Source: JANRLL01 sp033762715 (lineage in GTDB: Bacteria; Pseudomonadota; Alphaproteobacteria; Rickettsiales; SXRF01). Taken from it: 64,000 nt of DNA. The first letter of the stretch is position 1. Each line of letters begins with the position of its first letter. The notes beneath the pieces were generated by a model. It was not told the origin of the DNA. It was given only the letters and a program-made list of their open reading frames with translations, and ran no database searches. A program made the position numbers and the translations under genes. Shown in pieces: positions 7,124 through 13,879 of this stretch. The stretch spans positions 1-64,000 of the forward strand of contig JANRLL010000017.1 in the NCBI GenBank assembly GCA_033762715.1, in the 5' to 3' direction.

Positions 7124-7600
7124 CTATAGACTTCTGACTATCTTCACCACCACGCCAGCAATATGGAAATCCATATTGCCAGTGATGTCGATGGGGGGAT
7201 AGGCATCGTTAGCAGGCATGAGCCTGGTGCCATCGGATTTGCGGTGCAAGCGTTTGACGGTGTATTCGCCGTTGATAGCCGCAATCACGATTTTGCCATG
7301 CGTGGGTTCGGTTTTGCTGCTAACGATAAGCAGGTCTTTTTCCTGAATGCCTGCACCGATCATCGAATCGCCCACGGCCTCGATCATGAACATGGAATCG
7401 GGGTCGCGCACAATCATCTCGTTGAGGTCAATCCACTCCTCGACATGGCTTTCTGTGTTGAGTGGGAACCCCGCTGGCACTTTGCCAGAGAGTAGTGGCA
7501 GGCGATAACCCTTGTTCTTGATGTAGTTCTCCAGCTGGGTAGTGAACCAAAGTGGGACACGCATCACTTTGGTGGTTTTTTTATTCGTATCGGGGCGCAT
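7124..7600 (-). CDS. UmuD-like S24 family peptidase
   Basis: 158 residues. It has an Ala43-Gly44 cleavage site in KVPAGFP, the nucleophile Ser79 in EAVGDSMIGAGI and the general base Lys116 in EYTVKRL, so the self-cleaving serine/lysine protease looks intact. The N-terminal 40 residues do not form a recognisable helix-turn-helix, which makes it closer to UmuD (about 140 residues) than to LexA or CI. No umuC follows. In this setting it may act as an SOS-responsive control protein of the element. The ATG at 7600 is preceded by AGGAAAGC. Confidence 0.8.
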   Translation of the reverse strand: MRPDTNKKTTKVMRVPLWFTTQLENYIKNKGYRLPLLSGKVPAGFPLNTESHVEEWIDLNEMIVRDPDSMFMIEAVGDSMIGAGIQEKDLLIVSSKTEPTHGKIVIAAINGEYTVKRLHRKSDGTRLMPANDAYPPIDITGNMDFHIAGVVVKIVRSL

Positions 7601-7676
7601 AGCTTTCCTGGTTTTTGCAACTGAAACGAGTTTTCGATTTACAAGTTTCGCGTTGGATTATAGTTTGAACAAAAAT

Positions 7677-7708
7677 GTGTAACATTAAATGTAACGGAGT
7701 AGTTACAC
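7677..7708. promoter_or_regulatory. Operator-like TGTAAC repeats between divergent genes
   Basis: GTGTAAC (7677-7683), ATGTAAC (7689-7695) and inverted GTTACAC (7702-7708) are regularly spaced. The last two form TGTAAC-N6-GTTACA. They lie between the UmuD-like gene and the divergent gene at 7740, where a lysogeny-type repressor would bind. Confidence 0.55.
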
Positions 7709-7739
7709 CAATACAAAACGGTAAGCAACGGGAGTTTTT

Positions 7740-8534
7740 ATGCCATTTCCAGCACGCGACTATTATTCTCTGAAACTGTTGCAAAAACGCTGGAATGCCC
7801 CGTGGGAAGAAATCACGCATGTGGTCGAAACGGGTTACCTGCGTGCCTGTGTGCATCTGCCCGTGCGCTGGATGGAATATGGCCATTATGAGGAAGGTAA
7901 GTTCATCGTCGATAAAACGGCAATTTGCGATGGTATGGCGGCGATACAACCCAAGGACACGCGCCGTATTTTCGCGCGTGGTGAAAACACTGTGTGCGTG
8001 TTTCAGTCGATCAAGCGGGATGCATATTTACTCAGACTTGCCGCCGAGCCTTCGCAGAAGCCGCTGAAATTCGCGTTGGAAGAACTGGTGGTGTTGGCGA
8101 AAGATTGCCTCGCCTTTGAGCGGGAGCATAAGATCGAGGTGTGCGATAGCCACATGCGCCTGCTTCATGCCGATGATGCGCCAGAGCCGCCATCAGGACA
8201 TTCGGCATTTAGCCATGACTATCACCTGGTGCGGATCGACGGCCAGAACTATCATCTGGGGGAAAAGCAAGCGGTGGTGGTGCGCTCTCTGCATGAGGCC
8301 ATGATCGCTGGAAGGCCGTGGCTTTTTGGCAAGACGTTACTGAAGCAGGCAGGCTCTTCCAGCACCCGCCTGCGCGATATATTCAGGACGCAACCTGCAT
8401 GGAAAATGCTGATAAAATCCGACGGGCACGGTTATTATTGCCTGAATCTACCAACCGAACAACTCAGCGATAAGCCAGCCCACGCTTCCCCACAGCGCGA
8501 GCAAAACGAACAGGACATACGCGAGGCGGTGTAA
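7740..8534 (+). CDS. Unrecognised element-borne protein, possible winged-helix regulator
   Basis: 264 residues starting with an RBS GGGAG and ATG at 7740. The N-terminal part (DYYSLKLLQKRWNAPWEEI, then HVVETGYLRACV) resembles a short MerR/excisionase-like DNA-binding start. The C-terminal 80 residues (YHLGEKQAVVVRSLHEA, LLKQAGSSSTRLRDIF, DGHGYYCLNL) have the helix-helix-wing look of winged-helix proteins. It is the first gene of the rightward transcript, opposite the S24 gene, as early regulators of temperate phages are. Function is unproven. The last 25 residues are charged and low complexity. Confidence 0.65.
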   Translation: MPFPARDYYSLKLLQKRWNAPWEEITHVVETGYLRACVHLPVRWMEYGHYEEGKFIVDKTAICDGMAAIQPKDTRRIFARGENTVCVFQSIKRDAYLLRLAAEPSQKPLKFALEELVVLAKDCLAFEREHKIEVCDSHMRLLHADDAPEPPSGHSAFSHDYHLVRIDGQNYHLGEKQAVVVRSLHEAMIAGRPWLFGKTLLKQAGSSSTRLRDIFRTQPAWKMLIKSDGHGYYCLNLPTEQLSDKPAHASPQREQNEQDIREAV

Positions 8535-8562
8535 AGCCTGCACCGCTCCATCCCCACCTGCG

Positions 8563-8683
8563 CCCCACCTTATCCCCCAGCCAGCCCTCACCAAGCACCC
8601 TTGACAGAGTGTTTTTGCATCAAGGTGGGGTGGTGATGGGAATTTCCATCCCCCACTGATTCCCACTCAAGCCCTCACCAAGC
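8563..8683. repeat. Structured non-coding stretch with inverted and direct repeats
   Basis: Within the 218-bp gap between genes, CCCCACCTT (8563-8571) is the exact inverse of AAGGTGGGG (8622-8630). A 14-bp direct repeat AGCCCTCACCAAGC occurs at 8583-8596 and 8670-8683, and GATGG...CCATC forms a small hairpin near 8635-8650. The strand is very C-rich. It may be a regulatory RNA, a replication signal or a decayed segment. Confidence 0.5.
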
Positions 8684-8752
8684 CCCACGCGCTCCCCACC
8701 CGATGTGTGCGAGCTTTTGTTCACACCAAATCGTTTGAACAAGGAGGCACAC

Positions 8753-8965
8753 ATGAACGATCAACACCCACCAATCTCAGCTTTCGATGAAATCTGCCAG
8801 ATCACACAAGCCACCATGCGCGGCATGGAAATCGAGGTCTTGCTCGATTTACTTCAGCAGGCAACCAGGGAGTTTCACCGATCTTCTCTGACGATACGCT
8901 CGCTCATCACCGTCATCACCGAAAAAACAATGGCGCGTGGTAGCAATCCACAGGATCGCGCATGA
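8753..8965 (+). CDS. Small hypothetical protein upstream of the replication gene
   Basis: 70 residues; an excellent RBS AAGGAGG sets the ATG at 8753. The protein is acidic and helical (FDEICQITQATMRGMEIEVL, LLQQATREFHRSS) with no recognised domain. Its stop overlaps the start of the replication gene (ATGA), so translation is coupled. It could be a partner or regulator of that protein; this is inference from coupling only. Confidence 0.65.
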   Translation: MNDQHPPISAFDEICQITQATMRGMEIEVLLDLLQQATREFHRSSLTIRSLITVITEKTMARGSNPQDRA

Positions 8966-10185
8966 CAACCATCGAATGGTACAGGGTTTATCACGGTATG
9001 CCAGAAGACGCAAAACTCAGGGTCATTGCCAAGCGCAGTGAACAATTGATGGCGCATGTGGTGACAGTATGGCTGTGCGTACTGGACTCCGCATCCCGCC
9101 ATAAACAACGCGGTACGGTCAGGATTGATTCTGAGCAGATCGCGGTGATGCAGGATATTAGCCAGGACGCAGTGGAAGCGATTCTGCAAGCCATGCGTGA
9201 GAAAGGCATGATTGATGCGGAAGGCCGCGTGGTCAGCTGGGAAACACGCCAGTATCTCAGCGATGCCGAACGCGCCAAGAAATACCGTGAAGGGCAAAAA
9301 GAGGATGCACCGTCACAGACCGTCACGTCGCGTCACGAAACGTCACGCGCTGTTACGGAGCAACACGCATCGTCACGCAAAAACAGCAAAATCCAACCAG
9401 ATACAGATAGCAGAGTACAGAATGCAGATACAGAGAACAGATCAGCAGAAAGTGCAGATGCACAGAAAGCAGAATCTTCAGATTACAAAAAATCAGATAA
9501 AAAACTTAGAGCGAGAGCAGAAAAGAAAGAGCGCGAGAAAGAAAAACAGCAGATCGGTGGACAAGCGCAGAGCGAAGATAAAGCGCACAGCCAGATTCTG
9601 CTACAGATGCGAGACATCTGGGATCAAGAGGTGCAGAGCAAGCTCACCAAAGGGCAAAAGGCCATACTCACCGCCAAACGCAAAGAGCAGATGGCCGAGC
9701 GGTGGCTAGAGGATTTCCAGCAGGACATGCGTGCATGGCGGTATTACTGCGAGATCATCGGCGCATCAGATTTCTGCCTTGGCAAGATTCCTGGCAAGAA
9801 CTGGACAATCACCCTGGGTTGGGCAGTCGAATCATCCGAGCATGTAGCCAAAATCCTTGAGGGCGCGTTTTCAGGAGGCAATCATCCACCGAAGCCACCA
9901 GCCTGCGAGGTAACTGCTTTGCAAGAAGCATGGGACGGGGTGCTGGCCGCGCTCGTGCAAAAGCATGGCAAGGGTGCTTGCCGCAGCTGGTTTGCAGGCA
10001 CAAGCATCATACGGATGCTCCGTCACGGCGATGGCGCAGTCGTCACCATGCGTTGCCCCAGCAAATTCATTCAGGATTGGATCACGCAGCACTATCTCGC
10101 TGACCTCAACCGCTTCTTCGCGGAGGCCACCAAAGACGGGGCGCGTGTCACACATGTCGAACTCATTGTGGAGGCCACAGTATGA
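8962..10185 (+). CDS. Replication protein: phage replisome-organiser-like N-terminus, DnaA domain I-like C-terminus
   Basis: 407 residues in three parts. Residues 1-110 (TTIEWYRVYHGMPEDAKLRV; DISQDAVEAILQAMREKGMI; YLSDAERAKKYREGQ) resemble the N-terminal winged-helix of phage replisome organisers. Residues about 115-200 are a low-complexity charged linker encoded by the iteron and A-rich DNA. The C-terminal 85 residues align by eye with DnaA domain I: AWDGVLAALV, RSWFAGTSI, PSKFIQDWITQHYLADL match W-x-L, F-x-x-W, P-N-R-F-x-x-D-W-x-x-x-Y. DnaA domain I recruits the DnaB helicase, so this protein probably initiates replication of the element and loads the host helicase. It is coupled to both neighbours by ATGA overlaps. 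Confidence 0.75.
   Translation: MTTIEWYRVYHGMPEDAKLRVIAKRSEQLMAHVVTVWLCVLDSASRHKQRGTVRIDSEQIAVMQDISQDAVEAILQAMREKGMIDAEGRVVSWETRQYLSDAERAKKYREGQKEDAPSQTVTSRHETSRAVTEQHASSRKNSKIQPDTDSRVQNADTENRSAESADAQKAESSDYKKSDKKLRARAEKKEREKEKQQIGGQAQSEDKAHSQILLQMRDIWDQEVQSKLTKGQKAILTAKRKEQMAERWLEDFQQDMRAWRYYCEIIGASDFCLGKIPGKNWTITLGWAVESSEHVAKILEGAFSGGNHPPKPPACEVTALQEAWDGVLAALVQKHGKGACRSWFAGTSIIRMLRHGDGAVVTMRCPSKFIQDWITQHYLADLNRFFAEATKDGARVTHVELIVEATV
9311..9377 (+). repeat. Iteron ladder, candidate origin of replication inside the replication gene
   Basis: CGTCACA at 9311 and CGTCACG at 9321, 9331, 9341 and 9371 sit in an exact 10-bp register. Degenerate units TGTTACG (9351) and CAACACG (9361) fill the two gaps. 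A 10-bp period is not a multiple of three, so the repetition is in the DNA and not in the protein. An A-rich, purine-biased tract follows (about 9380-9560). Confidence 0.65.
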
Positions 10186-10595
10186 CAAACACTCCCGATT
10201 TCTGGACTCCGCAAGATGTGGCTGACCGCTTCAAGGAAGCCGCCAGAACCCTGCGCCGCCTGCCGAATGTGCGCGTGCGCGGATATTTTAACGCATGGCC
10301 GCAGATCATCCGCACTGCACGCGAAGTGCTGGATGGGGAGGTCATGCCGATGCGACTTGGTCCCCCGTCAGCCGATGCAATCAGCCGCATGGAAGAAACC
10401 ATCCAATGGATTTTCCTGCTCACGGATGAGGACGACCGTCGCCTGATCTGGCTTCGCGCCGCAGGCGTGCCGTGGAAACCCATTTGCTGGCGGCTGGGCA
10501 TTTGCAAAACCAGTGCCCACCACAAATGGAAGGCAGCGTTACTCACGGTTGCCACCTGCCTGAACTACCCGCGAAACGGGGGGCGAAATGCGTAA
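10182..10595 (+). CDS. DUF6362-family phage-related protein
   Basis: 137 residues with the family pattern: an opening helix with TLRRLPNVRVRGYFNAWPQ, then LGPPSADAISRMEETIQWIF, then the sigma-like helix-turn-helix DDRRLIWLRAAGVPWKPICW followed by RLGICKTSAHHKW. Such proteins are common in alphaproteobacterial phages near replication or packaging genes; the molecular role is not known, and the HTH suggests DNA binding. The gene overlaps the replication gene by 4 bp. Confidence 0.75.
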   Translation: MTNTPDFWTPQDVADRFKEAARTLRRLPNVRVRGYFNAWPQIIRTAREVLDGEVMPMRLGPPSADAISRMEETIQWIFLLTDEDDRRLIWLRAAGVPWKPICWRLGICKTSAHHKWKAALLTVATCLNYPRNGGRNA

Positions 10596-10755
10596 GCAAA
10601 AAAAGACTACCCATCGTGAACAGATTTTGCTATTTTGCATTGTATCATCGCGAGAGTTTTGCATTTACGTTTATGCCACTCTGCGAAATCCCCCTGCGAA
10701 ACCGCTTTGTTTTTTCCGTTTGTGCGCATCCGCGTCATGGCGAGGTGTATCATGA
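10588..10755 (+). CDS. Possible short coupled reading frame of 55 residues
   Basis: ATG at 10588 to TGA at 10753-10755. It begins MRKQKKTTHREQILL and is Cys/aromatic-rich afterwards. It overlaps the DUF6362 gene by 8 bp and ends in an ATGA overlap with the next gene, the only reason to consider it real. Composition is not convincing, so this is a weak call. Confidence 0.25.
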   Translation: MRKQKKTTHREQILLFCIVSSREFCIYVYATLRNPPAKPLCFFRLCASASWRGVS

Positions 10756-11006
10756 ACAGAGAAGAACTCATCGCACGCATCAACAGCGATAAGCGCAGCA
10801 AAGAAGAATTGTTCGATTGCCTGGTCGGGCGCATGAAAGCACTTTCGCCCGAACCCATCACGGACGGCGAAGCTGCCGCAGCGGCGCGTCGGCTCATCGG
10901 ATTTTTTGAAACGATTCTGCAATCGCGACTTGAAAGGAGCATTGATTCCACCTGCACCAATGCTAACATCGAAACCGGAATCGCAAACGATTCTGGGGTG
11001 TCGTAA
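10752..11006 (+). CDS. Small hypothetical protein preceding the recombinase
   Basis: 84 residues from ATG 10752 (GAGGTG upstream); the longer frame back to 10635 has no RBS. The protein is predicted helical (REELIARINSDKRSKEELFD, AAAAARRLIGFFETILQSRL) with a polar tail. No family is recognised. It is the last gene before the recombinase promoter region. A hairpin (GGGGT...ACCCC, 10995-11010) overlaps its stop codon. Confidence 0.6.
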   Translation: MNREELIARINSDKRSKEELFDCLVGRMKALSPEPITDGEAAAAARRLIGFFETILQSRLERSIDSTCTNANIETGIANDSGVS

Positions 11007-11018
11007 CCCCGATGCTAA

Positions 11019-11031
11019 TTGGTGACACCAA
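11019..11031. promoter_or_regulatory. Palindromic operator candidate upstream of the recombinase
   Basis: TTGGTG-A-CACCAA is a perfect 13-bp palindrome, and a half copy (TGGTGT) lies 14 bp downstream. Further inverted repeats (TGTTGGC...GCCAACA around 11077-11116) lie between it and the recombinase start, so the 150-bp leader is highly structured. Confidence 0.4.
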
Positions 11032-11184
11032 CCATTTCTGGTGTAGAATCCCTGATCTCCCTCTATGGTCGGGGAGATGTTGGCTATGTCCAGGGCTTTG
11101 CCTAAAGGCCAACATAACCGTATTAGCACGGTTTACGAACTCCCCGATCACCAGCCTCGGCTGGGAACTTGAAGGGAGTGAGAT

Positions 11185-12882
11185 ATGACGCAAGCCAAAG
11201 TCGCCGTGATATTAGCGCGGGTATCATCGAAAGAGCAGGAAGAAGGCTATTCGATTGACGCGCAGGTGCATCGGTTACAGGAATATTGCAGGCGCAAAAA
11301 TCTGACGGTGCTTGAGACATTCAAGGTGATTGAATCCTCCACGATCTGCCACCGCAGGCAGTTCATGGAGATGATAAAATACGCCAAGAAGCACAAGCAG
11401 CCCGTCGCCATTGTCGCCGACAAGGTGGATCGTGTGCAGCGTAGTTTTCAGGAATATCCCATCCTTGATCCGATGATTAAAGAGGGTAAAATCGAACTGC
11501 ACTTCAATACCGAAGGCTACATCATCCACAAAGATTCCATCTCGCAGGAACGCCTGATGTGGAGCATCGGTGTGGTGATGGCGCAATCCTATGTCGATAG
11601 CATGAGGGATAACATCAACCGTTCCATCGCACAGAAGCTACGCAGCGGCGAGTGGATCAGCACCGCGCCCGTGGGCTATCTGCATGTGAAGCGCGAGAAT
11701 GGCAAAAGCGATATTGTGGTTGATACCGACCGCGCACCGCTGCTGCGCCAAATGTTTGAACAATACGCAACGAGTAATTATTCGCTCTCGCAGATGATGA
11801 AATACTGCAAAAAGATTGGGCTTAGAAATTGCCGTGGTAACCAAAAAGGATTGACCGCGAATCATATTCACAAAATGCTGCAAGACCCGTTTTACTACGG
11901 AGTCATGCGCGTAAAAAAAACAGGCGCGGAATATCCGCACCGCTATGAACCGATCATCAGCAAATCGCTGTTTGATATGTGCCAGGAAGTGCGCGAGGGG
12001 CGTTCCAAGAAAATGCCACTCTATCGCGGCAAGGATTTTGTGTTTCGTGGGATTCTCACCTGTGCGATTACTGGACGACTCGCCACCGCCGAAACGCATA
12101 GCAAAACCTACCAAAACGGCGGCACGGGGTCATGGACGTATCTTGCTATCTACAACCCTGAAAAACCCGAAAAGAAAATGTGGGTACGCGAGGAGGATGT
12201 GATCGCCCAGGCGGAGGAAGCTCTGGCAACGCTGAGAATCACTGACACGGAATCGCTCATCGCGCTGCTGAATTACATTCGCTCCACGAATGCAGAGAAG
12301 AAAATCTTCCATCGCGGCCAGACCGCATCGCTCAAGAAAGAACACACCGAGATCGAAGAGAAGCTGGATAAGCTGCTCGACCTGCTCATGGACAAGGTGC
12401 TCGACAAGGCCGAGTTCGAAGCCAAAAAGAAAAAGCTCAAGGATCGCCAGTATGAAATTGACGAGCTTATCCACAGTTTTGACGAGGCCGACGACAAGTT
12501 CAGCAAATGCCTGATCGACCTCATCAATATCGCAACAGGTGCGCTTGATGACTTCAAAGGTTCGGACGTAACCCGCAAACGCGAGTTGCTGAATTTTGTA
12601 TTTCAGAACCTACAGCTTCGAGGCAAAAAACTAGAATATACAATGCGCTATCCATTCAGCGAGTTCGCCAAATGCTCGAAACTTGAAGAATGGTGGGGGG
12701 TGAGGGACTTGAACCCACGACCAAGGCGTTATGAGCGCCCTGCTCTAACCGCTGAGCTAACCCCCCGTGCAGTAAGAAATATGCTTATAATAGGTGGCTG
12801 GCGGTGGCACAAGCAAAGAGATAGCCATACAAAACAATGGTTTATTATGAAATGGGTGCGAATAATCGAACAAATGACTTAG
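11185..12882 (+). CDS. Large serine recombinase (integrase) of the element
   Basis: The resolvase catalytic domain is at the N-terminus with the nucleophile in LARVSSKEQEEGYSIDAQ (Ser14), followed by the recombinase domain (about residues 165-270: KLRSGEWISTAPVGYL, HKMLQDPFYYGVM) and a coiled-coil (about 385-440). The zinc-ribbon region (GILTCAITGRLATAETH) lacks the usual CxxC pairs. An RBS GAAGGGAG precedes the ATG. The last 60 residues (from about WWGVRDLNPRPRRYE) are encoded by DNA antisense to tRNA-Ile2 and beyond, so the natural C-terminus was probably altered when the element integrated there. It should catalyse site-specific integration and excision. Confidence 0.85.
   Translation: MTQAKVAVILARVSSKEQEEGYSIDAQVHRLQEYCRRKNLTVLETFKVIESSTICHRRQFMEMIKYAKKHKQPVAIVADKVDRVQRSFQEYPILDPMIKEGKIELHFNTEGYIIHKDSISQERLMWSIGVVMAQSYVDSMRDNINRSIAQKLRSGEWISTAPVGYLHVKRENGKSDIVVDTDRAPLLRQMFEQYATSNYSLSQMMKYCKKIGLRNCRGNQKGLTANHIHKMLQDPFYYGVMRVKKTGAEYPHRYEPIISKSLFDMCQEVREGRSKKMPLYRGKDFVFRGILTCAITGRLATAETHSKTYQNGGTGSWTYLAIYNPEKPEKKMWVREEDVIAQAEEALATLRITDTESLIALLNYIRSTNAEKKIFHRGQTASLKKEHTEIEEKLDKLLDLLMDKVLDKAEFEAKKKKLKDRQYEIDELIHSFDEADDKFSKCLIDLINIATGALDDFKGSDVTRKRELLNFVFQNLQLRGKKLEYTMRYPFSEFAKCSKLEEWWGVRDLNPRPRRYERPALTAELTPRAVRNMLIIGGWRWHKQRDSHTKQWFIMKWVRIIEQMT
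12691..12766 (-). tRNA. tRNA-Ile2 (anticodon CAU)
   Basis: A cloverleaf on the minus strand with a 7-bp acceptor stem (GGGGGGT/ACCCCCC), D-arm TTAGCTCAGCGGTTAGAGC, anticodon loop CTCATAA, T-arm with GTTCAAG and an encoded CCA. The D-arm and anticodon arm look like ileX, whose CAU is modified to lysidine; an elongator tRNA-Met is the alternative. The tRNA overlaps the 3' part of the recombinase frame on the other strand. Confidence 0.88.
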
Positions 12883-12958
12883 TGCTTGATTTCATCGAGG
12901 GATTGTTTTAAGAATTACGCCCCTTAACCAACCTAAGCGCCCGTTAGCGAGATTTTTT

Positions 12959-13255
12959 ATGAAACAAGGCATTCATCCAGACTATCACAAAATTACCATC
13001 GTAATGACCGATGGCAGCAAATACGATACCTATTCTACCTATGGTAAAGAAGGCGATGTGCTGCAATTGGACGTAGATCCTAAAACGCATCCAGCTTGGG
13101 TGGGTGGTGTGAATCTGCGTAAAACCGGTCAGCTCGAGAAATTTGAAAATAAATTTAAAAACTTTGGTATGAGCTCGAAATCAAGTGCCAAAGCGGCTGA
13201 GCCAAAGGCAGAAGCAAAGAAAAAAGAAGAAAAAAAAGCTGAAGACAAACAATAG
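12959..13255 (+). CDS. rpmE: 50S ribosomal protein L31
   Basis: The core (MKQGIHPDYHKITIVMTDGS, then STYGKEGDVLQLDVDP, HPAWVGG) is typical of alphaproteobacterial L31 without the zinc cysteines. At 98 residues it is longer than usual (about 75) because of a Lys/Glu/Ala-rich tail (KAAEPKAEAKKKEEKKAE), presumably disordered. It is transcribed alone and ends in a strong terminator. Confidence 0.93.
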   Translation: MKQGIHPDYHKITIVMTDGSKYDTYSTYGKEGDVLQLDVDPKTHPAWVGGVNLRKTGQLEKFENKFKNFGMSSKSSAKAAEPKAEAKKKEEKKAEDKQ

Positions 13256-13278
13256 TCAGCAGCAAAATGACGAACCAA

Positions 13279-13303
13279 GGCGAGCTACGTGCTCGCCTTT
13301 TTT
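13279..13303 (+). terminator. Rho-independent terminator of rpmE
   Basis: GGCGAGC (13279-13285) pairs with GCTCGCC (13291-13297) around a 5-nt loop and is followed by six T. The hairpin can also serve the convergent gene at 13307. Confidence 0.92.
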
Positions 13304-13306
13304 ATT

Positions 13307-13588
13307 CTAGGATTCGAGCGCTTGGAGTTTGCGCGCTGCGGCTTTGCGTTGGGTATAGGTGTGGACGGCACGTTCTAATTGTGGCCATGAAATACCAGCA
13401 TCGCCGTCAAATTGTTCAGCGACGATTGAAAAAATTTTCATTGCCTCTTGGTTGGTCAGTTGAGGCAAATTATGTTGTTCGCAAATGAAGTGTACATCTT
13501 CCACATGCCATAAATTATCCACGTAATAACCATAGAGCCGCAATATGTCTCTTGCAGCGTCGGCGATTTTGAGTGTCGTCAGTTTCAT
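13307..13588 (-). CDS. Small hypothetical cytosolic protein
   Basis: 93 residues, predicted alpha-helical (TLKIADAARDILRLYGYYVD, HFICEQHNLPQLTNQ, SWPQLERAVHTYTQRKAAA). No signal peptide, membrane segment or known motif. It lies between rpmE and dnaK on the opposite strand and shares a 290-bp divergent promoter region with dnaK. Function unknown. Confidence 0.6.
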   Translation of the reverse strand: MKLTTLKIADAARDILRLYGYYVDNLWHVEDVHFICEQHNLPQLTNQEAMKIFSIVAEQFDGDAGISWPQLERAVHTYTQRKAAARKLQALES

Positions 13589-13790
13589 ATATTACCCCCC
13601 AATTAAAAAATGATGTTGTGTTAATAAAGGTTAATAATTAATTTTTAGTTAAAAAATGTTAATAAAAATTAAAATATTTGTGTATTTCGCTAATTTTTTT
13701 AGCTTCCAATAAGGATTTTTAGTTCTATTGGTAGGAAATGTATCAAAAGTTAACCTTTTAGGGGTTTGTCAAAAAAAACACCACCAGGGG

Positions 13791-13819
13791 GTTGTTATTT
13801 ACCTATTCGCCCCTTATAT
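13791..13819 (+). promoter_or_regulatory. Candidate heat-shock (sigma-32) promoter of dnaK
   Basis: GTTGTT (13791-13796) and CCCCTTATAT (13810-13819) are 13 nt apart and resemble the CTTG/CCTAT-type alphaproteobacterial sigma-32 promoter about 60 bp before dnaK. The rest of the 290-bp region is AT-rich with no CIRCE element. Confidence 0.45.
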
Positions 13820-13879
13820 CACTCCTGTAAAACACGGGCTTACGCCCTGAAATTCAGGTTATGTTAGGAGAAATGTATC

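Larger units (their letters stand above)
7124..12690. mobile_element. Compact integrated element with replication module and serine recombinase, next to tRNA-Ile2
   Basis: The block holds a UmuD/LexA-type S24 protein, a divergent control region, a regulator-like gene, a replication protein with internal iterons, a DUF6362 protein and a large serine recombinase abutting the 3' end of tRNA-Ile2. These are phage early or satellite-type genes. No capsid, portal, terminase large subunit, relaxase or toxin genes are present. The right edge is placed at the tRNA; the left edge is only a guess (between 6693 and 7124), because no duplicated tRNA 3' end was found on the left. Flanking genes are ordinary chromosomal ones. 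Confidence 0.6.

Noticed and set aside
6600..12766. A duplicated tRNA 3' end marking the left boundary of the mobile element
   Set aside because: I looked for a second copy of the tRNA-Ile2 3' sequence on the left and found none; serine recombinases can use very short cores, so the left edge stays undefined.
13589..13879. CIRCE (HrcA) element before dnaK
   Set aside because: No TTAGCACTC-N9-GAGTGCTAA match is present; a sigma-32-type promoter fits better.
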